Assembly (NCBI GenBank): GCA_039683515.1
Contig: JBDKRG010000018.1
Location: 61,595 to 125,594, forward strand
DNA length: 64,000 nucleotides
Origin: JAJFUE01 sp039683515
GTDB lineage: Bacteria; Sumerlaeota; Sumerlaeia; MVZB01
Direction: 5' to 3'
Both the position numbers and the translations under genes were made by a program. Shown here one piece after another: positions 8,115-17,917 of the stretch. The notes beneath the pieces are model-generated. The model did no database searches and was not told the origin of the DNA. It saw only the letters and a program-made list of their open reading frames with translations. Every line of letters begins with the position of its first letter. The first letter of the stretch is position 1.

Positions 8115-11100
8115 ACCCGGTGCCATGGACCCCGACCCAGCGCGCCGCGATCGACCACCGCGACGGCAACCTGGTCGTCTCCGCCTCGGCCGGCGCCGGC
8201 AAGACCGCCGTCCTGACCGAGCGCGTCCTCGGCCTGCTCACCGATGTTTCGGGCGGCCGGCCGCCGCGCCTCGACGAAATGCTCATCATCACGTTCACCG
8301 AGAAGGCGGCCCGCCAGATGCGCGAGCGGATCGAGGAGCGGCTGCGCGCGGCGCTGCACGCCGACCCCGACCGCCGGCCGCTGCGCCAGGCGCTCGACGG
8401 CCTCGGCAACGCGTGGATCATGACGATCGACGCCTTCTGCCGCCGCGTCGTCCTCGAGCACTTCCACCGCGCCGACCTGCCGCCCAACCCGCGCGTGGCC
8501 GACTCCTCCGAGCTCGCCGAACTGGAGTTCGAGGCCATCGACCGCGCCGCGGAGTCGTGGGCGTCGGCGCCGGGCAGGCGCGCGGAGCTGGCCGGCCTGA
8601 CGATCGCGCTCGGCGGCGACCAGCGCAACGTCGCCGAGACCGTCCGCCGCCTGATCCACTTCCTCGAGTCGCTCGACCGGCCCGAGCGCTGGCGCGCCCG
8701 CGCCCTGGCGCGCATCGAGAAAACGCTCGCGGCCGGCCGCTACGCCGATCTGCCCGAGGCGACCGACGCCGCCGAGGCGTGCGCGCGCGGCGCCTGCGAG
8801 ATCGCGGGCGCCTGGCGCGCCGTCATCCCCGAAGCCCGGGCGATGGGGGGCGGCGACAACCTGCTCGCCGACTGGAAGGAATCCGCCGACCGGCTCGGGG
8901 GGCTCGTGAACCCGGCCGCCCCGTTCGCGTGCGACGAACTGGATGCGATCCTGGCCGAGGAGTTCGACCCGGTCCTCGGCAAGATCACGAACAAGGGCGT
9001 GTGCGGGCCGGCCCTGTTCAAGACCGATTTCAGCGCGCGCGAGCTCGAGCCGCTCAGGCAGGCGTGGGGGCGCTGGCGCGAGCGCTGGTTCGACCTCGAC
9101 GAGGCCGGGCTCCTGCGCGGCGCGCGCCTGGCCGCCTCCCATGCGAAGATGCTCTTCGAACTCGCCGACCAGGCCGCCGACCTCATCCGCCGCCAGAAGC
9201 TGCGCCGCTCGATCGTCACGTTCAACGACTTCGAGCGCCACACGCTGAACATCCTGAGCGATCCCGAAGCCGACGCGCCGTCCGAGATCGCGCAGCAGTA
9301 CCGCGCGCGGTTCAAGACCGTCCTCGTCGACGAGTACCAGGACACCTCGCCGCTGCAGGACGCCATCGTCGGCCGCGTCGCGAACGAGGACGACCCCGGC
9401 AACCTCTTCCTCGTCGGCGACTACAAGCAGTCGATCTACCGCTTCCGGCACGCCGACCCGCTCCTGCTGCGCGCCAAGCTCGAGGACGCCGGCCGCTTCC
9501 GCCACATCAGCCTGGCCGAGAACTTCCGCTCCCGGCCCGAGCTCATCGAGTTCGTCAACGCCTGCTTCGAGCGGCTCATGGACCGCGACGTCGGCGAGGT
9601 CGACTACCGCGGCGGCGAGCGGCTCGTCGCCGGCCGCGCCGCCGAGCCCTCGGCCGACCCGGTCCGCGTCGAGGCCGCCTGGCTCCCGCGCCGGCCGGGC
9701 GAGGCCGAGGCCGAATCCGAAGGCGAAGAAGCCGAGGACGCGGCCGAGATCCTCGAGGGGGTCGACGCGCAGGCGGGGTGGGTCGCGCGCCGGATCCGCG
9801 CGCTGATCGCCGAAACCGGCCGCCCGGCCGGCGACTTCGCGATCCTGCTGCGCTCGATCCGCGGCGAGCTCGACCGCTGGACCCTGGCGCTGGCGTCGGA
9901 AGGGTTGAAAGTCCGCGCCCCGGGGGTCAACCCGCTCTTCACCACGCAGGAGCTCCTCGACCTGCGCGCCGCGCTGAGCGTCGCCGACAACCCGCTCGAG
10001 GACCTGTGGCTCGCCACGCTCATGCGCTCGCCGCTGGGCGGCTTCAGCGACGACGACCTGCTTCGGATCCGCCTCGCCCGGCCGCGCGGCCATTTCCACG
10101 AGTCGCTCCTGGCCGCCGCGGGCCGCGCCGAACCGGGCGGCGGGCAATTGAGCGAAGATCTCGCAACGCGGCTCGACCGATTCATGGCCATGATCGACGG
10201 CTGGCGCGAGGCCGCCCTGCGCGTCGGCCCGCTCGACCTGCTCGACCGCATCCTGCGCGAGACCGCCTACGAGTCATGGCTCGCCGGTCGGCCCGAAGCC
10301 CGCGTGCGCCTCGAAAACGTCCAGCACCTGCGCCGCCTGATCCCGCGCTTCGCCTCGGCCGAAAACGGCGCCAACCCGCTCGCCCGGTTCCTGACGCTCA
10401 TCGACCGCGCCGCCGCCAACGAGGAGATCGAGGAGCTGCCCGAGACGGTCGGCGACACGACCGACTGCGTGAATATCCTGACCGTCCACAAGAGCAAGGG
10501 CCTCGAGTTCCCGGTCGTCGTCGTGCCGCGCCTCGAAAAACGGCTTCAGCACGCCAGCAGTTACGGCCCGGCGCAGATGGACCGCGAAGCCGGCCTCGCC
10601 CTCGTCGGCGTCGATCCCGAGACGCGCCGCCAGTACCGCACGCTCGCCTGGCACCGGCTGCGCGACGTGATCGAGCGCAAGGACCGCTCCGAGGAGCTGC
10701 GCCTGCTGTACGTCGCGATGACGCGCGCCCGCGACCGGCTGATCCTCGTCGCCCAGCGCGACGCCTCCGACCTCGAAGCCGGCGCCCGGCCGGGGCTCGG
10801 CGCGCTGGCGCGCCTGCACGCCGCGTGCTCCGCCAGCCTCGTCGCGCCGATCGTTTCCATGAACCGCGCCGAGCCGTGGCTGCTCGTCCACGACGCGGCC
10901 GGGCCGATCGCCGCCGCCGGCGAGGTCGAGCGCCCGATTTTGAAGCAGGCGCTGTCGCGCACGGCCGAGCCCCCCGATCGGGCCTGGCGCGACGCGATCG
11001 CCGAGTTGCGGGCCGAGGCCGGCGCCGCCGCCGGGCCGGCGGTCTCGATCGAGCTCATGCCGCCGGTCGATCCCGCCGCGGCGCTCGGCTCGCTGCCGGC

Positions 11101-11809
11101 CAAGACGACCGTCACGCAGCTTCGCCGCGTGCGCGACGAGCGCAAGCTGCATCTGGAGGACGAGCTGTTCACCGAGCCCGAAATGCTCGGCCCGGCGTTC
11201 ACGCGCGAATCCACGATCGCGGACCGCCGCCCGGCGTGGCTCGCCGGCGAGATCAAGATCGATGCCGCCGCGCGCGGCAGCTGGACGCACGCCCTCCTGG
11301 CGCACGTCCCGCTCGATCCCGCTCCCGAGGTTGAGATTTTAAAGACAACGATGCGTGGCCTGGTCGAGCAGGGATTGATCGAGACCGGCCCGCACCCGAT
11401 CGAGGCCGTGCTCGATTCGGTCGATTTCAACGCGCTGGCGTGGTTCTTCGCGACCGATCTCGGCCGTTACATGCTCGAGCGGCGCGGCGCGGTCAGCCGC
11501 GAGCTCCCGTTCAGCGCGCGCCGGCCGATCTTCGACCTGGACCCGGCCGCCGCCGCCGGCCACCCGGCCGAGTTGTTTTTATTGCAGGGCGTGATCGACG
11601 CCGTGATCGACGACGGCGACGGCGCGACGCTCATCGATTACAAGACCGATTTCATCAAGGACGAGCAGGCGCTCAACGAGCGGATCGAACGCCACCGCCT
11701 CCAGGTCGAAATGTATTCGAAATGCCTCAAATCGATCTGGAACCTGAAGACGATCAAGACGGCCCTCGTCTTCCTCAACGCCCGCCGCGTGATCTGGATC
11801 GAGGATTAG
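8111..11809 (+). CDS. addA: AddA-type UvrD-family helicase/nuclease subunit
   Basis: A 1232-residue superfamily 1 helicase with a C-terminal nuclease, partner of AddB. Motifs in order: Walker A SASAGAGKT (about residue 27), VDEYQDTSPLQ (Walker B), VGDYKQSIYRFRHADP, LAENFRS, LTVHKSKGLEFPVV, LYVAMTRARDRL, then the RecB-type nuclease core GVIDAVID and LIDYKTD (about residue 1176). All catalytic motifs appear intact. The start ATG overlaps the addB stop. The frame is open far upstream inside addB, but that stretch is a high-GC artefact. Together the pair should replace RecBCD in this organism. Confidence 0.95.
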   Translation: MNPVPWTPTQRAAIDHRDGNLVVSASAGAGKTAVLTERVLGLLTDVSGGRPPRLDEMLIITFTEKAARQMRERIEERLRAALHADPDRRPLRQALDGLGNAWIMTIDAFCRRVVLEHFHRADLPPNPRVADSSELAELEFEAIDRAAESWASAPGRRAELAGLTIALGGDQRNVAETVRRLIHFLESLDRPERWRARALARIEKTLAAGRYADLPEATDAAEACARGACEIAGAWRAVIPEARAMGGGDNLLADWKESADRLGGLVNPAAPFACDELDAILAEEFDPVLGKITNKGVCGPALFKTDFSARELEPLRQAWGRWRERWFDLDEAGLLRGARLAASHAKMLFELADQAADLIRRQKLRRSIVTFNDFERHTLNILSDPEADAPSEIAQQYRARFKTVLVDEYQDTSPLQDAIVGRVANEDDPGNLFLVGDYKQSIYRFRHADPLLLRAKLEDAGRFRHISLAENFRSRPELIEFVNACFERLMDRDVGEVDYRGGERLVAGRAAEPSADPVRVEAAWLPRRPGEAEAESEGEEAEDAAEILEGVDAQAGWVARRIRALIAETGRPAGDFAILLRSIRGELDRWTLALASEGLKVRAPGVNPLFTTQELLDLRAALSVADNPLEDLWLATLMRSPLGGFSDDDLLRIRLARPRGHFHESLLAAAGRAEPGGGQLSEDLATRLDRFMAMIDGWREAALRVGPLDLLDRILRETAYESWLAGRPEARVRLENVQHLRRLIPRFASAENGANPLARFLTLIDRAAANEEIEELPETVGDTTDCVNILTVHKSKGLEFPVVVVPRLEKRLQHASSYGPAQMDREAGLALVGVDPETRRQYRTLAWHRLRDVIERKDRSEELRLLYVAMTRARDRLILVAQRDASDLEAGARPGLGALARLHAACSASLVAPIVSMNRAEPWLLVHDAAGPIAAAGEVERPILKQALSRTAEPPDRAWRDAIAELRAEAGAAAGPAVSIELMPPVDPAAALGSLPAKTTVTQLRRVRDERKLHLEDELFTEPEMLGPAFTRESTIADRRPAWLAGEIKIDAAARGSWTHALLAHVPLDPAPEVEILKTTMRGLVEQGLIETGPHPIEAVLDSVDFNALAWFFATDLGRYMLERRGAVSRELPFSARRPIFDLDPAAAAGHPAELFLLQGVIDAVIDDGDGATLIDYKTDFIKDEQALNERIERHRLQVEMYSKCLKSIWNLKTIKTALVFLNARRVIWIED

Positions 11810-11831
11810 GGTGGTTGACAAAATAATGCAT

Positions 11832-11925
11832 GAATGGCCGGCGGGGGCGCCGGCCCCACATCGAGAACAGCTAGTCAGTATCGAATGGCTTATCGCACTG
11901 TGGCGCCGGCGCCCTCGCCGGCGAT
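11832..11925. repeat. Inverted pair of GC-rich palindromes
   Basis: GGCCGGCGGGGGCGCCGGCC near 11836 and GGCGCCGGCGCCCTCGCCGG near 11902 are inverted copies of one element, separated by about 45 bp. They lie between convergent addA and the DUF4954 gene and probably terminate both. Confidence 0.55.
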
Positions 11926-11953
11926 CCCTATTGCCGGATAACTTGCACTCGCT

Positions 11954-13885
11954 CTACGCCGCGTCGTGCTCGTGGCGGTCCTGATTGACGCCGCCGAGTC
12001 TTTCCCGAATCTCGTTCAAAAACCGGTTCCCCTCGAACGTCCCCCGGACCGCTTCAAAGTCGGCCCGCGAATCGTCTTCATCGAGGCCGTAACCGTAGCG
12101 CGCGGCCTCGCCGAATTCTTTTTCGGCATCGCCGAGCGCCTTTTGATACGCCCCATGCTCCCACGCCATCGCCTCATCCCGCAGCCGCGCGGCGTCGGCC
12201 GCCGACAGCGCATCGACCGGCCGGCCGGACCGCGCCCCGTACGCCCGCCGCGCCCACGCCGATTCATCATTCCTGTATTCCGCGGCGGCCTCTGCCATCG
12301 CCGCCTCGAACGCCTCGATCGATCCGACGGCGCCCAATTCGATTTGTCGCTCGATCATTTCGAGCCTCGCCCGCGACATGAGCAAACCCGAAACATCCGC
12401 CCACGCGCCAGGCGGTCCGGGCTCGCCGATTCCGCCTGAAAGCGAAACGACGAACCCCTCGCTGACTTTCCGCGCCAGCCACGCGTCGATCGCCGCCGCG
12501 TATGTTTTCGCCCCGGCCCGCAGCGCCGCGCGCTTGATCGTGAGCCCCTTGTAGCGAACCGTCTCGCCGCCGCGTTCGTATAATTCGCCGAGCGCGCGCT
12601 CGCCGCGCATCATCAGCCCGACCGTGTAGGGGCTCACCGTTTCGTAAACGATCCGGTCGCGCGGGACCGCCGCCGTCCGCCGGTCGCGCCGCGGCCATTT
12701 CTCGCCGTCGCGCATCGTCCCGATCCTGAACAGGTTGACCGCCGGCACGAGGATCGATTCTTCGTTCTCGGCCAGCACGTACGAAAACGGGAACTCGCCG
12801 GCGTCGAAGGGGGCGCCGTGCCGGCCGACGACCATGCTGAACGGCGCCACGACCGACGGGAGCTTCAGATACGCGAACGACCCGGACTTGCTCCCGCGCA
12901 GCAGGCCCCCCTGGTGCACCGGCCCGAGCTTGTACATGTGGTTGCTGAAATTCGTCCCGCTGCCGGCGTTGTAGAAGCTGAAAATCCCCGCGATGAGGAG
13001 CGTGTTCTTGTGGTGCGAGACCGTGAACGGCCCGGCGAAGATCGAGCACGCCTCGCCGTGGAACATCTCGCAGTTGGCGAAGAACAGCGAGTCCTGCGCG
13101 CTGAAGCCGCGCCCGATCTGGACGCCCTGGCCGACGAACACGCGGTCCAGGATCGCGCCGCTTTCGACCGACGAGCCCTCGCCGATCACGAAATCCTTCG
13201 CGACGACCGACGCCCCCACGCGCGCCGGCGAGCCTTCTTCCGAAAGGATCGTCCCGTTGCGCAGGCTGTCCGCGCCGACGATCTCCGCGCCCGGCCCGAC
13301 GGCGACGTCGACCATGTCGCTCACGCCGACGACGCGCGCGCCGCGGCCGATCACGCCCGTCTCCGCGCGCGCGGCCGCGACCTCGGCGTCGATCATCCGG
13401 TTCATTGCCGCGGTCAGCGCCGGCCGCCCCCGGTGCATGCACAGCAGGTACGCGAACTGGCTCGACATCCCGCCGAACAGCCGAACCTGGCGCCCGCCGG
13501 CCTCGTTGACGGCGAGCAGCTCGGCCCCCGCGCCGAACGTCGCCCCCGGCCGCGCCGCCAGCGTGCCGACGTGATCGATCACCGCCCCGTCCTCGATCCG
13601 GTAGCGCGCGATGTGCCCGCCGACGCGGTGGATGCGGACGTCGTCGCCGACGCGGCAGTCCGCGAGCGTGGCGTCGCGGATCTCGGCCGGCAGCTCGATG
13701 CCGCCTTCGGCCCGGACCGATCCGCGCAGCGCCCCGAGCCTCACCCGCCCGATCAGCCGCGCGCCGCTCACGCGCGACGGGTCGAACCCCTCCCCCACGC
13801 TCACGCCGCCCCAGTCGCCGGCGACGCACCCCTGGCGCTCGAGGCGGATGATCTCTTCCTCGCGAAGCGGACGATCGCCATCCAT
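11954..13885 (-). CDS. DUF4954 left-handed beta-helix protein
   Basis: A 643-residue protein of the DUF4954 family, best known from Bacteroidetes. The N-terminal EEIIRLERQGCVAGDW and the core segments FVGQGVQIGRGFSAQDSLF, EACSIFAGPFTVSHHKNTLL, NAGSGTNFSNHMYKLGP and the PVHQG stretch match that family from memory. Hexapeptide-like repeats predict a left-handed beta-helix of the acyltransferase/nucleotidyltransferase type. The reaction is unknown; a sugar-nucleotide or acyl substrate is inference. ATG 13885 has GGGGGAGG nine bases upstream. The in-frame ATG at 13933 lies beyond the terminator hairpin of the preceding gene and is rejected. Confidence 0.85.
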   Translation of the reverse strand: MDGDRPLREEEIIRLERQGCVAGDWGGVSVGEGFDPSRVSGARLIGRVRLGALRGSVRAEGGIELPAEIRDATLADCRVGDDVRIHRVGGHIARYRIEDGAVIDHVGTLAARPGATFGAGAELLAVNEAGGRQVRLFGGMSSQFAYLLCMHRGRPALTAAMNRMIDAEVAAARAETGVIGRGARVVGVSDMVDVAVGPGAEIVGADSLRNGTILSEEGSPARVGASVVAKDFVIGEGSSVESGAILDRVFVGQGVQIGRGFSAQDSLFFANCEMFHGEACSIFAGPFTVSHHKNTLLIAGIFSFYNAGSGTNFSNHMYKLGPVHQGGLLRGSKSGSFAYLKLPSVVAPFSMVVGRHGAPFDAGEFPFSYVLAENEESILVPAVNLFRIGTMRDGEKWPRRDRRTAAVPRDRIVYETVSPYTVGLMMRGERALGELYERGGETVRYKGLTIKRAALRAGAKTYAAAIDAWLARKVSEGFVVSLSGGIGEPGPPGAWADVSGLLMSRARLEMIERQIELGAVGSIEAFEAAMAEAAAEYRNDESAWARRAYGARSGRPVDALSAADAARLRDEAMAWEHGAYQKALGDAEKEFGEAARYGYGLDEDDSRADFEAVRGTFEGNRFLNEIRERLGGVNQDRHEHDAA

Positions 13886-13911
13886 GGATGCGACCTCCCC
13901 CAAAAAATCAA

Positions 13912-13950
13912 CGCCGGCCGGATGATTCATCATAGAATCACCGGCCGGCG
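13912..13950 (-). terminator. Intrinsic terminator of the gene at 13977-14549
   Basis: Ten-base perfect arms CGCCGGCCGG / CCGGCCGGCG with a 19-base loop. On the minus strand the stem is followed by TTGATTTTTT. It lies just past the stop of the upstream gene and before the DUF4954 Shine-Dalgarno. Confidence 0.8.
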
Positions 13951-13976
13951 CCGAACGAACTTTTTCGGGTTTCAGG

Positions 13977-14549
13977 TCACGGAATGCGATACAGCGTCCG
14001 CGCCCCGGCCCAGTCCGACATCTTCCACAGGTCGTCTTCCTTCACCATCCGGACCTCGCGCTCGGCGAAGGAGTCGTTGTCGATCCCGACCCTGTACCTC
14101 ACGACATAGGTCGCCACGCTCGTCGAAAGCGTGGGGCTCGTGATCTCCACGTCGGCGCGGTTGGGACCGGCATTGAACAGGTTCATCATGCTGACTCTTT
14201 TGCTGACGGCATGGGCCGTCGTCGGGTCGATGCCGCTCGTGACGTTGAACGGGTCGGCCATCAGCTCCTGGTAATGGGCCTGGTACCAGTCCCAATCGTC
14301 CTTGGTGACGGTCAGCTTGACGTGGTCGAACGTCCCGCCCGCCTCGTCGTGCATGAAGTGATAGGCCGTGCTGAGGTAGAACTTGAGCGCCGCCTCCGGA
14401 TCCTGCTGGTTCTGGCTGGCCACTTCCTTGGGCGAAGGCGTCGTGTCGCGATTAATGAAGAAATAGACGCACGCGCCGATCAGAACGACCATGATAATGA
14501 TGTTCATCACGCCGCCGCGCCGGGCCGCTGCAAATCTCCGCATCATCAT
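13977..14549 (-). CDS. Membrane-anchored protein of unknown function
   Basis: A 190-residue protein. The basic start MMMRRFAAARRGG leads into one hydrophobic segment (IIIMVVLIGACVYFFI, about residues 17-32), so the rest is probably periplasmic. The body contains QQDPEAALKFYLSTAYHFM and ends with VVRYRVGIDNDSFAEREVRM and KEDDLWKMSDW. This end resembles the strand pattern of NTF2-like domains, but I cannot assign a family. Three consecutive ATGs follow GGAGGG, so the exact start is ambiguous by one or two codons. A possible promoter lies at 14642-14670, and a terminator follows the gene. Confidence 0.7.
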   Translation of the reverse strand: MMMRRFAAARRGGVMNIIIMVVLIGACVYFFINRDTTPSPKEVASQNQQDPEAALKFYLSTAYHFMHDEAGGTFDHVKLTVTKDDWDWYQAHYQELMADPFNVTSGIDPTTAHAVSKRVSMMNLFNAGPNRADVEITSPTLSTSVATYVVRYRVGIDNDSFAEREVRMVKEDDLWKMSDWAGARTLYRIP

Positions 14550-14641
14550 ACCACCCTCCGATGAATGAAAGTCTTCGATACCTGATCTGAATCAGGCCGC
14601 AAACTTCTTTCCCACCACTTTTACTGACGAATCACGGCAGA

Positions 14642-14670
14642 AATATTGCACGGGAGGCATGAATTTGCAA
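14642..14670 (-). promoter_or_regulatory. Possible sigma-70-type promoter for the gene at 13977-14549
   Basis: On the minus strand TTGCAA is followed after 17 bases by AATATT, about 90 bases before the start codon. Both boxes match the consensus only in part. Confidence 0.35.
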
Positions 14671-14748
14671 GGCGCGAATGCGAAGTTTCCCAGGCCGGCA
14701 CGGCATCGATGTTGGGCCGGCCGCATCGCGACGGCGCCCGAACGCATG

Positions 14749-14786
14749 CAAAAACGCGGGCCGGCGCATGTTGCGTCGGCCCGCGT
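14749..14786 (-). terminator. Intrinsic terminator of apgM
   Basis: Arms ACGCGGGCCG / CGGCCCGCGT with a 13-base loop. On the minus strand the stem is followed by TTTTT. It lies 27 bases past the apgM stop. Confidence 0.85.
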
Positions 14787-14812
14787 CCTGTTGTTCGGCC
14801 AAAACCGTGCGC

Positions 14813-16042
14813 TTACGACCCGAACTTGTTGAGCTTGCCGGCGTTGGCCAGGAGCAGGCCCATCAGCTTCTCGCTGTAGATCGTGCCGAGGCCGCCGCGG
14901 CGGCATTCGCTCTCGGTGAAGCGGGCCGTGTCGTCGACGTCGCAGTTCTCGCCGCAGACGAGCAGCGGCACGGGGTGGAACGAGTGGCCCTTCATGACGT
15001 ACGGCGTGCAGTGGTCGCCGGTGATCGCGATGACGTTGGGCCCGAGCTTCATGATCTCGGCCAGCGCCGCGTCGAACTCCTCGATGACGTGGACCTTGTA
15101 GTCGAGGTTGCCGTCCTCGCCGCTCGAGTCGGTCTTCTTGACGTGGAAGAAAAAGAAGTCGTACTTGTCCCAGACGGCCTTGAGCGTCTCGACCTCGTCG
15201 GCGATCGTCTGGCCGGTTTCGAGGACGTCCATGCCGGCCAGGCTCGCCACGCCGCGGTAGAGCGGGTAGGTCGCGATGGCGCACGGGGTCAGCTTGTAGA
15301 GGTCCTGGAACGTCGGCAGGCCCGGGTCGACCGAGAACCCGCGCAGGACGAGGCCGTTGGCCTTGGGCTCGTCGGCGATCACCTGGAACGCCTTGGCGAT
15401 GAACTTGTTGGCGATGTTGGCCGTCTTGCGGGCCGCCTCGGTCTCGACGAAGTTCTTGGCCGGCAGCGTCTCGAGGCCGACGCGCTGCGGGTCGGTGTCG
15501 AGGACTTCCGGGGCAAGGCCGGCTCCTTCAAAGATCACGCAGAACCGGTATTCCTTGACCGGCAGGACGTGGATCTTCACCCCCTCGATCTCGGTGATGG
15601 CCGCCTGGAGCTTGGCGCAGATGCGGGCGCCCTCTTCGCTCGGGATGCGGCCGGCGCGGCGGTCGGTGATCTTCTTGTCGGGCCCGAGCGTGCAGAAGTT
15701 GCCGCGCGTGGCGACCATGTTCGCGCCGAGCCGGAAGTTGATGCCGCACGCCTCGAGGACCCCGCGGCCGATCTCGTGGGCCGGCACGATCGGGTCGTAG
15801 CCGAACAGGGCCAGGTGCCCAGGGCCCGAGCCCGGCGTGATGCCGACGTCGGCCGGATTGGCGCGCCCCAGGGCGCTCTTGGCGGCCAGGGCGTCCATGT
15901 TGGGCGTCTTGGCGATTTCGAGCGCCGTCCTGGGCGAATTCAGCGTGTGGATCCCGCCGACGCCGTCCATGACGACGAGGACGATCTTGGAGTCGGTCTT
16001 GACAGCCAGTTTTTCGAGCAGCTGCTGACGAGGGGTGGGCAT
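14813..16042 (-). CDS. apgM: Cofactor-independent phosphoglycerate mutase, archaeal type
   Basis: A 409-residue enzyme that interconverts 3- and 2-phosphoglycerate in glycolysis and gluconeogenesis, using two divalent metal ions. The alkaline-phosphatase-superfamily metal site begins with VLVVMDGVGG. The nucleophile region is ITPGSGPGHLALFGYDP. The C-terminal metal ligands lie in HVKKTDSSGEDG, AITGDHCTPYVMKGHSFHPVP. The order and length fit the ApgM/ThrH-like archaeal branch rather than GpmI. AAAGG precedes the ATG by ten bases. It is transcribed alone, with its own terminator downstream. Confidence 0.93.
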   Translation of the reverse strand: MPTPRQQLLEKLAVKTDSKIVLVVMDGVGGIHTLNSPRTALEIAKTPNMDALAAKSALGRANPADVGITPGSGPGHLALFGYDPIVPAHEIGRGVLEACGINFRLGANMVATRGNFCTLGPDKKITDRRAGRIPSEEGARICAKLQAAITEIEGVKIHVLPVKEYRFCVIFEGAGLAPEVLDTDPQRVGLETLPAKNFVETEAARKTANIANKFIAKAFQVIADEPKANGLVLRGFSVDPGLPTFQDLYKLTPCAIATYPLYRGVASLAGMDVLETGQTIADEVETLKAVWDKYDFFFFHVKKTDSSGEDGNLDYKVHVIEEFDAALAEIMKLGPNVIAITGDHCTPYVMKGHSFHPVPLLVCGENCDVDDTARFTESECRRGGLGTIYSEKLMGLLLANAGKLNKFGS

Positions 16043-16153
16043 GTTCTTGCCTTTCGTGCTGGTTTGGTGCTTCCGGAACCTCAGGGAACCCCGGCCAAGT
16101 ATTAAACTCGATTTATACCTTCAACTCCCCCAAACCGGCCAGCATTAAATGGG

Positions 16154-16183
16154 AAAAGAGCCTGCCCCGGCCGGGGCAGGCTC
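16154..16183 (-). terminator. Intrinsic terminator of the secreted-protein gene
   Basis: Perfect 13-base arms GAGCCTGCCCCGG / CCGGGGCAGGCTC with almost no loop. On the minus strand they are followed by TTTTCCC. The structure is about 37 bases beyond the stop of the gene at 16220. Confidence 0.8.
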
Positions 16184-16219
16184 TCATCCGTCATTCGGAG
16201 GCGCGAATGCGCATCGGAA

Positions 16220-17917
16220 TTAATCGTAATCCCCTTCCGGCGGCATCCAATAGATCTCGTCAACTTCCGCATCACCGTCACGGCAAATTCCCTTCAGGAA
16301 GAGATTGCCGGAATTGTCGATACCGGCCACGTTGACGTTCGAGTTGTCCTTCTGGCAAAAGGCGCTCGCCTGGGAGTCGGAAATGGACGAGACCCTTTCC
16401 CGCGTGTAACCCTTCAGATACAGATTGCCGATGATTTTCTCCGTGGCATGGGTCGGGTCGAAGATGAACAGCCCGATGATGTTGTTGCTGGTGTCCCGCA
16501 GCGTCCACAACACTTTCGTGGAGTGATTGCTGTACAATGTGTTCAGGTCGGTCCGGTTCGGGTAGACCATGCCCCGGGTGACGAGGCAGCCGTTCTTCCC
16601 GAAGTACAACACCGGAAGGCCCGCCGTGTTGTTTACGGTATATCCGCGATTGGCAGCCGCAATGCCGCACGTTGTTGCGCCCGACATGGCCAGCTCGTTC
16701 CAGAAATATTGGACGCCGGCCCCATGCAGATCCTGATAGCACCTGGCGGCATATTTCAGCTGCTCGTCCGAGGACTCGTTCGAGGCGTCGTTTATGAACG
16801 GATAATAAGAATCCGGATCGCCGGTGGCGGGGTCCTTGATCTCGGTGCTCGACGGCAGGATGTAGCCCCAGGTGCCGTTCGGATCGTTCAGCAGCGTCTT
16901 GACGAACTTCTTCATCGTCGCCGACCCGTTGGCCTTGTTCGCGTTGCTGCTCCAGCTCGTGAACAATGAGCTGCCGTAGATGTCATACAGCCGGTTGATG
17001 ATTCTCAGCGCATCCCACGACGCGTGCACCGACGGCCGGTCGTCCTGGATCTCGACCGCCTGCCACAGGCCTTCGTAGCCGGTGTACTGCCCGTTGCCGG
17101 GGTACTCGCAATAGCTGCCCTGGTTGGTCAGGATCTTGAGCATGAACGCTTGCGCCCGCGACGACGTCCAGATATCGGCGGCTTGAATGTTCAGGTCGCC
17201 GCCGATCGTGCCGGTTCCGCCGTCGGTTTCCGACAGGCTGTTGATGATGTGGAACGTCATCGACAGGTGCGTGTACTTGGACGCGGACGAACCCGGGCGC
17301 AGGATGCCGGAGCTCGTGATGAAGTTATTAATGATGTAGCTCTCGACGTTGTTGCCCCATGTGGTGTTCGTCCCGATTCCCATCAGGTCGCGATATTTCC
17401 AGACGGCCTGGAACGAGCGGTGAAACGCCTTGTTCGACGTGGGAGACCAGAAGCCCATTTCATCGGCGAACTCTTCGGAGCCCGCCCCGAGGAACGAGGA
17501 CGTATACTCCTTGTAATACGCCGCCGTCCCGTTGGTCGGGTCGTAACTGTACGAGTGCCAGAAATTATCGGTCGTCCCCGACGGATAATTGATCGCGTAC
17601 TTCAAATGCGCGATCATGTTGTCCGAACTGCTGCTGCAATCCGAGAGGTATTGGCCGATTTGCGTCTTGACTGTGTGAGAAGTGTCCGTCCAGATGAAAT
17701 ACTCGTCTTCGGTCGAGTAATGCGCATATCCGATGTTTGTGTCGATCCAAAGATAGCCGCTGGTCGGCGGATTGAGATTGTAATAACCGGTGTCCTGCAT
17801 GATCCAGACCTTGTAGTCGGAATGCCCCGTGTCCTTGATGTACGCCTTGGCCGTGAAGGCCGAAGCAAATTGTGGCGTGAGCAAAAGGATTGCCATGAGA
17901 ACAAGTCGCGTTTTCAT
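16220..17917 (-). CDS. Large secreted protein of unknown function
   Basis: A 565-residue protein starting at ATG 17917, seven bases after GAGG. The signal peptide is clear: MKTRLVLMAILLL ending near ASAFTA. The mature part is rich in Ser, Thr, Asn, Tyr and Trp, typical of exported proteins, and contains many short helical stretches (FQAVWKYRDLMG, YEGLWQAVEIQDD, SVHASWDALRIINRLYDIYG). This suggests an alpha-helical toroid such as those of polysaccharide-active enzymes, but no family motif is certain. The C-terminal quarter (NLYLKG, NLFLKGI) looks beta-rich. GC content is lower than in the neighbours. A long leader and strong promoter precede it. Confidence 0.75.
   Translation of the reverse strand: MKTRLVLMAILLLTPQFASAFTAKAYIKDTGHSDYKVWIMQDTGYYNLNPPTSGYLWIDTNIGYAHYSTEDEYFIWTDTSHTVKTQIGQYLSDCSSSSDNMIAHLKYAINYPSGTTDNFWHSYSYDPTNGTAAYYKEYTSSFLGAGSEEFADEMGFWSPTSNKAFHRSFQAVWKYRDLMGIGTNTTWGNNVESYIINNFITSSGILRPGSSASKYTHLSMTFHIINSLSETDGGTGTIGGDLNIQAADIWTSSRAQAFMLKILTNQGSYCEYPGNGQYTGYEGLWQAVEIQDDRPSVHASWDALRIINRLYDIYGSSLFTSWSSNANKANGSATMKKFVKTLLNDPNGTWGYILPSSTEIKDPATGDPDSYYPFINDASNESSDEQLKYAARCYQDLHGAGVQYFWNELAMSGATTCGIAAANRGYTVNNTAGLPVLYFGKNGCLVTRGMVYPNRTDLNTLYSNHSTKVLWTLRDTSNNIIGLFIFDPTHATEKIIGNLYLKGYTRERVSSISDSQASAFCQKDNSNVNVAGIDNSGNLFLKGICRDGDAEVDEIYWMPPEGDYD

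Noticed and set aside
7652..10147. 831-codon antisense frame across addB/addA
   Set aside because: It lies opposite two genes with full sets of catalytic motifs and shows no domain or membrane pattern of its own.
14592..15284. 230-codon minus-strand frame overlapping apgM
   Set aside because: It is the apgM sequence read in another frame and runs through the apgM terminator.
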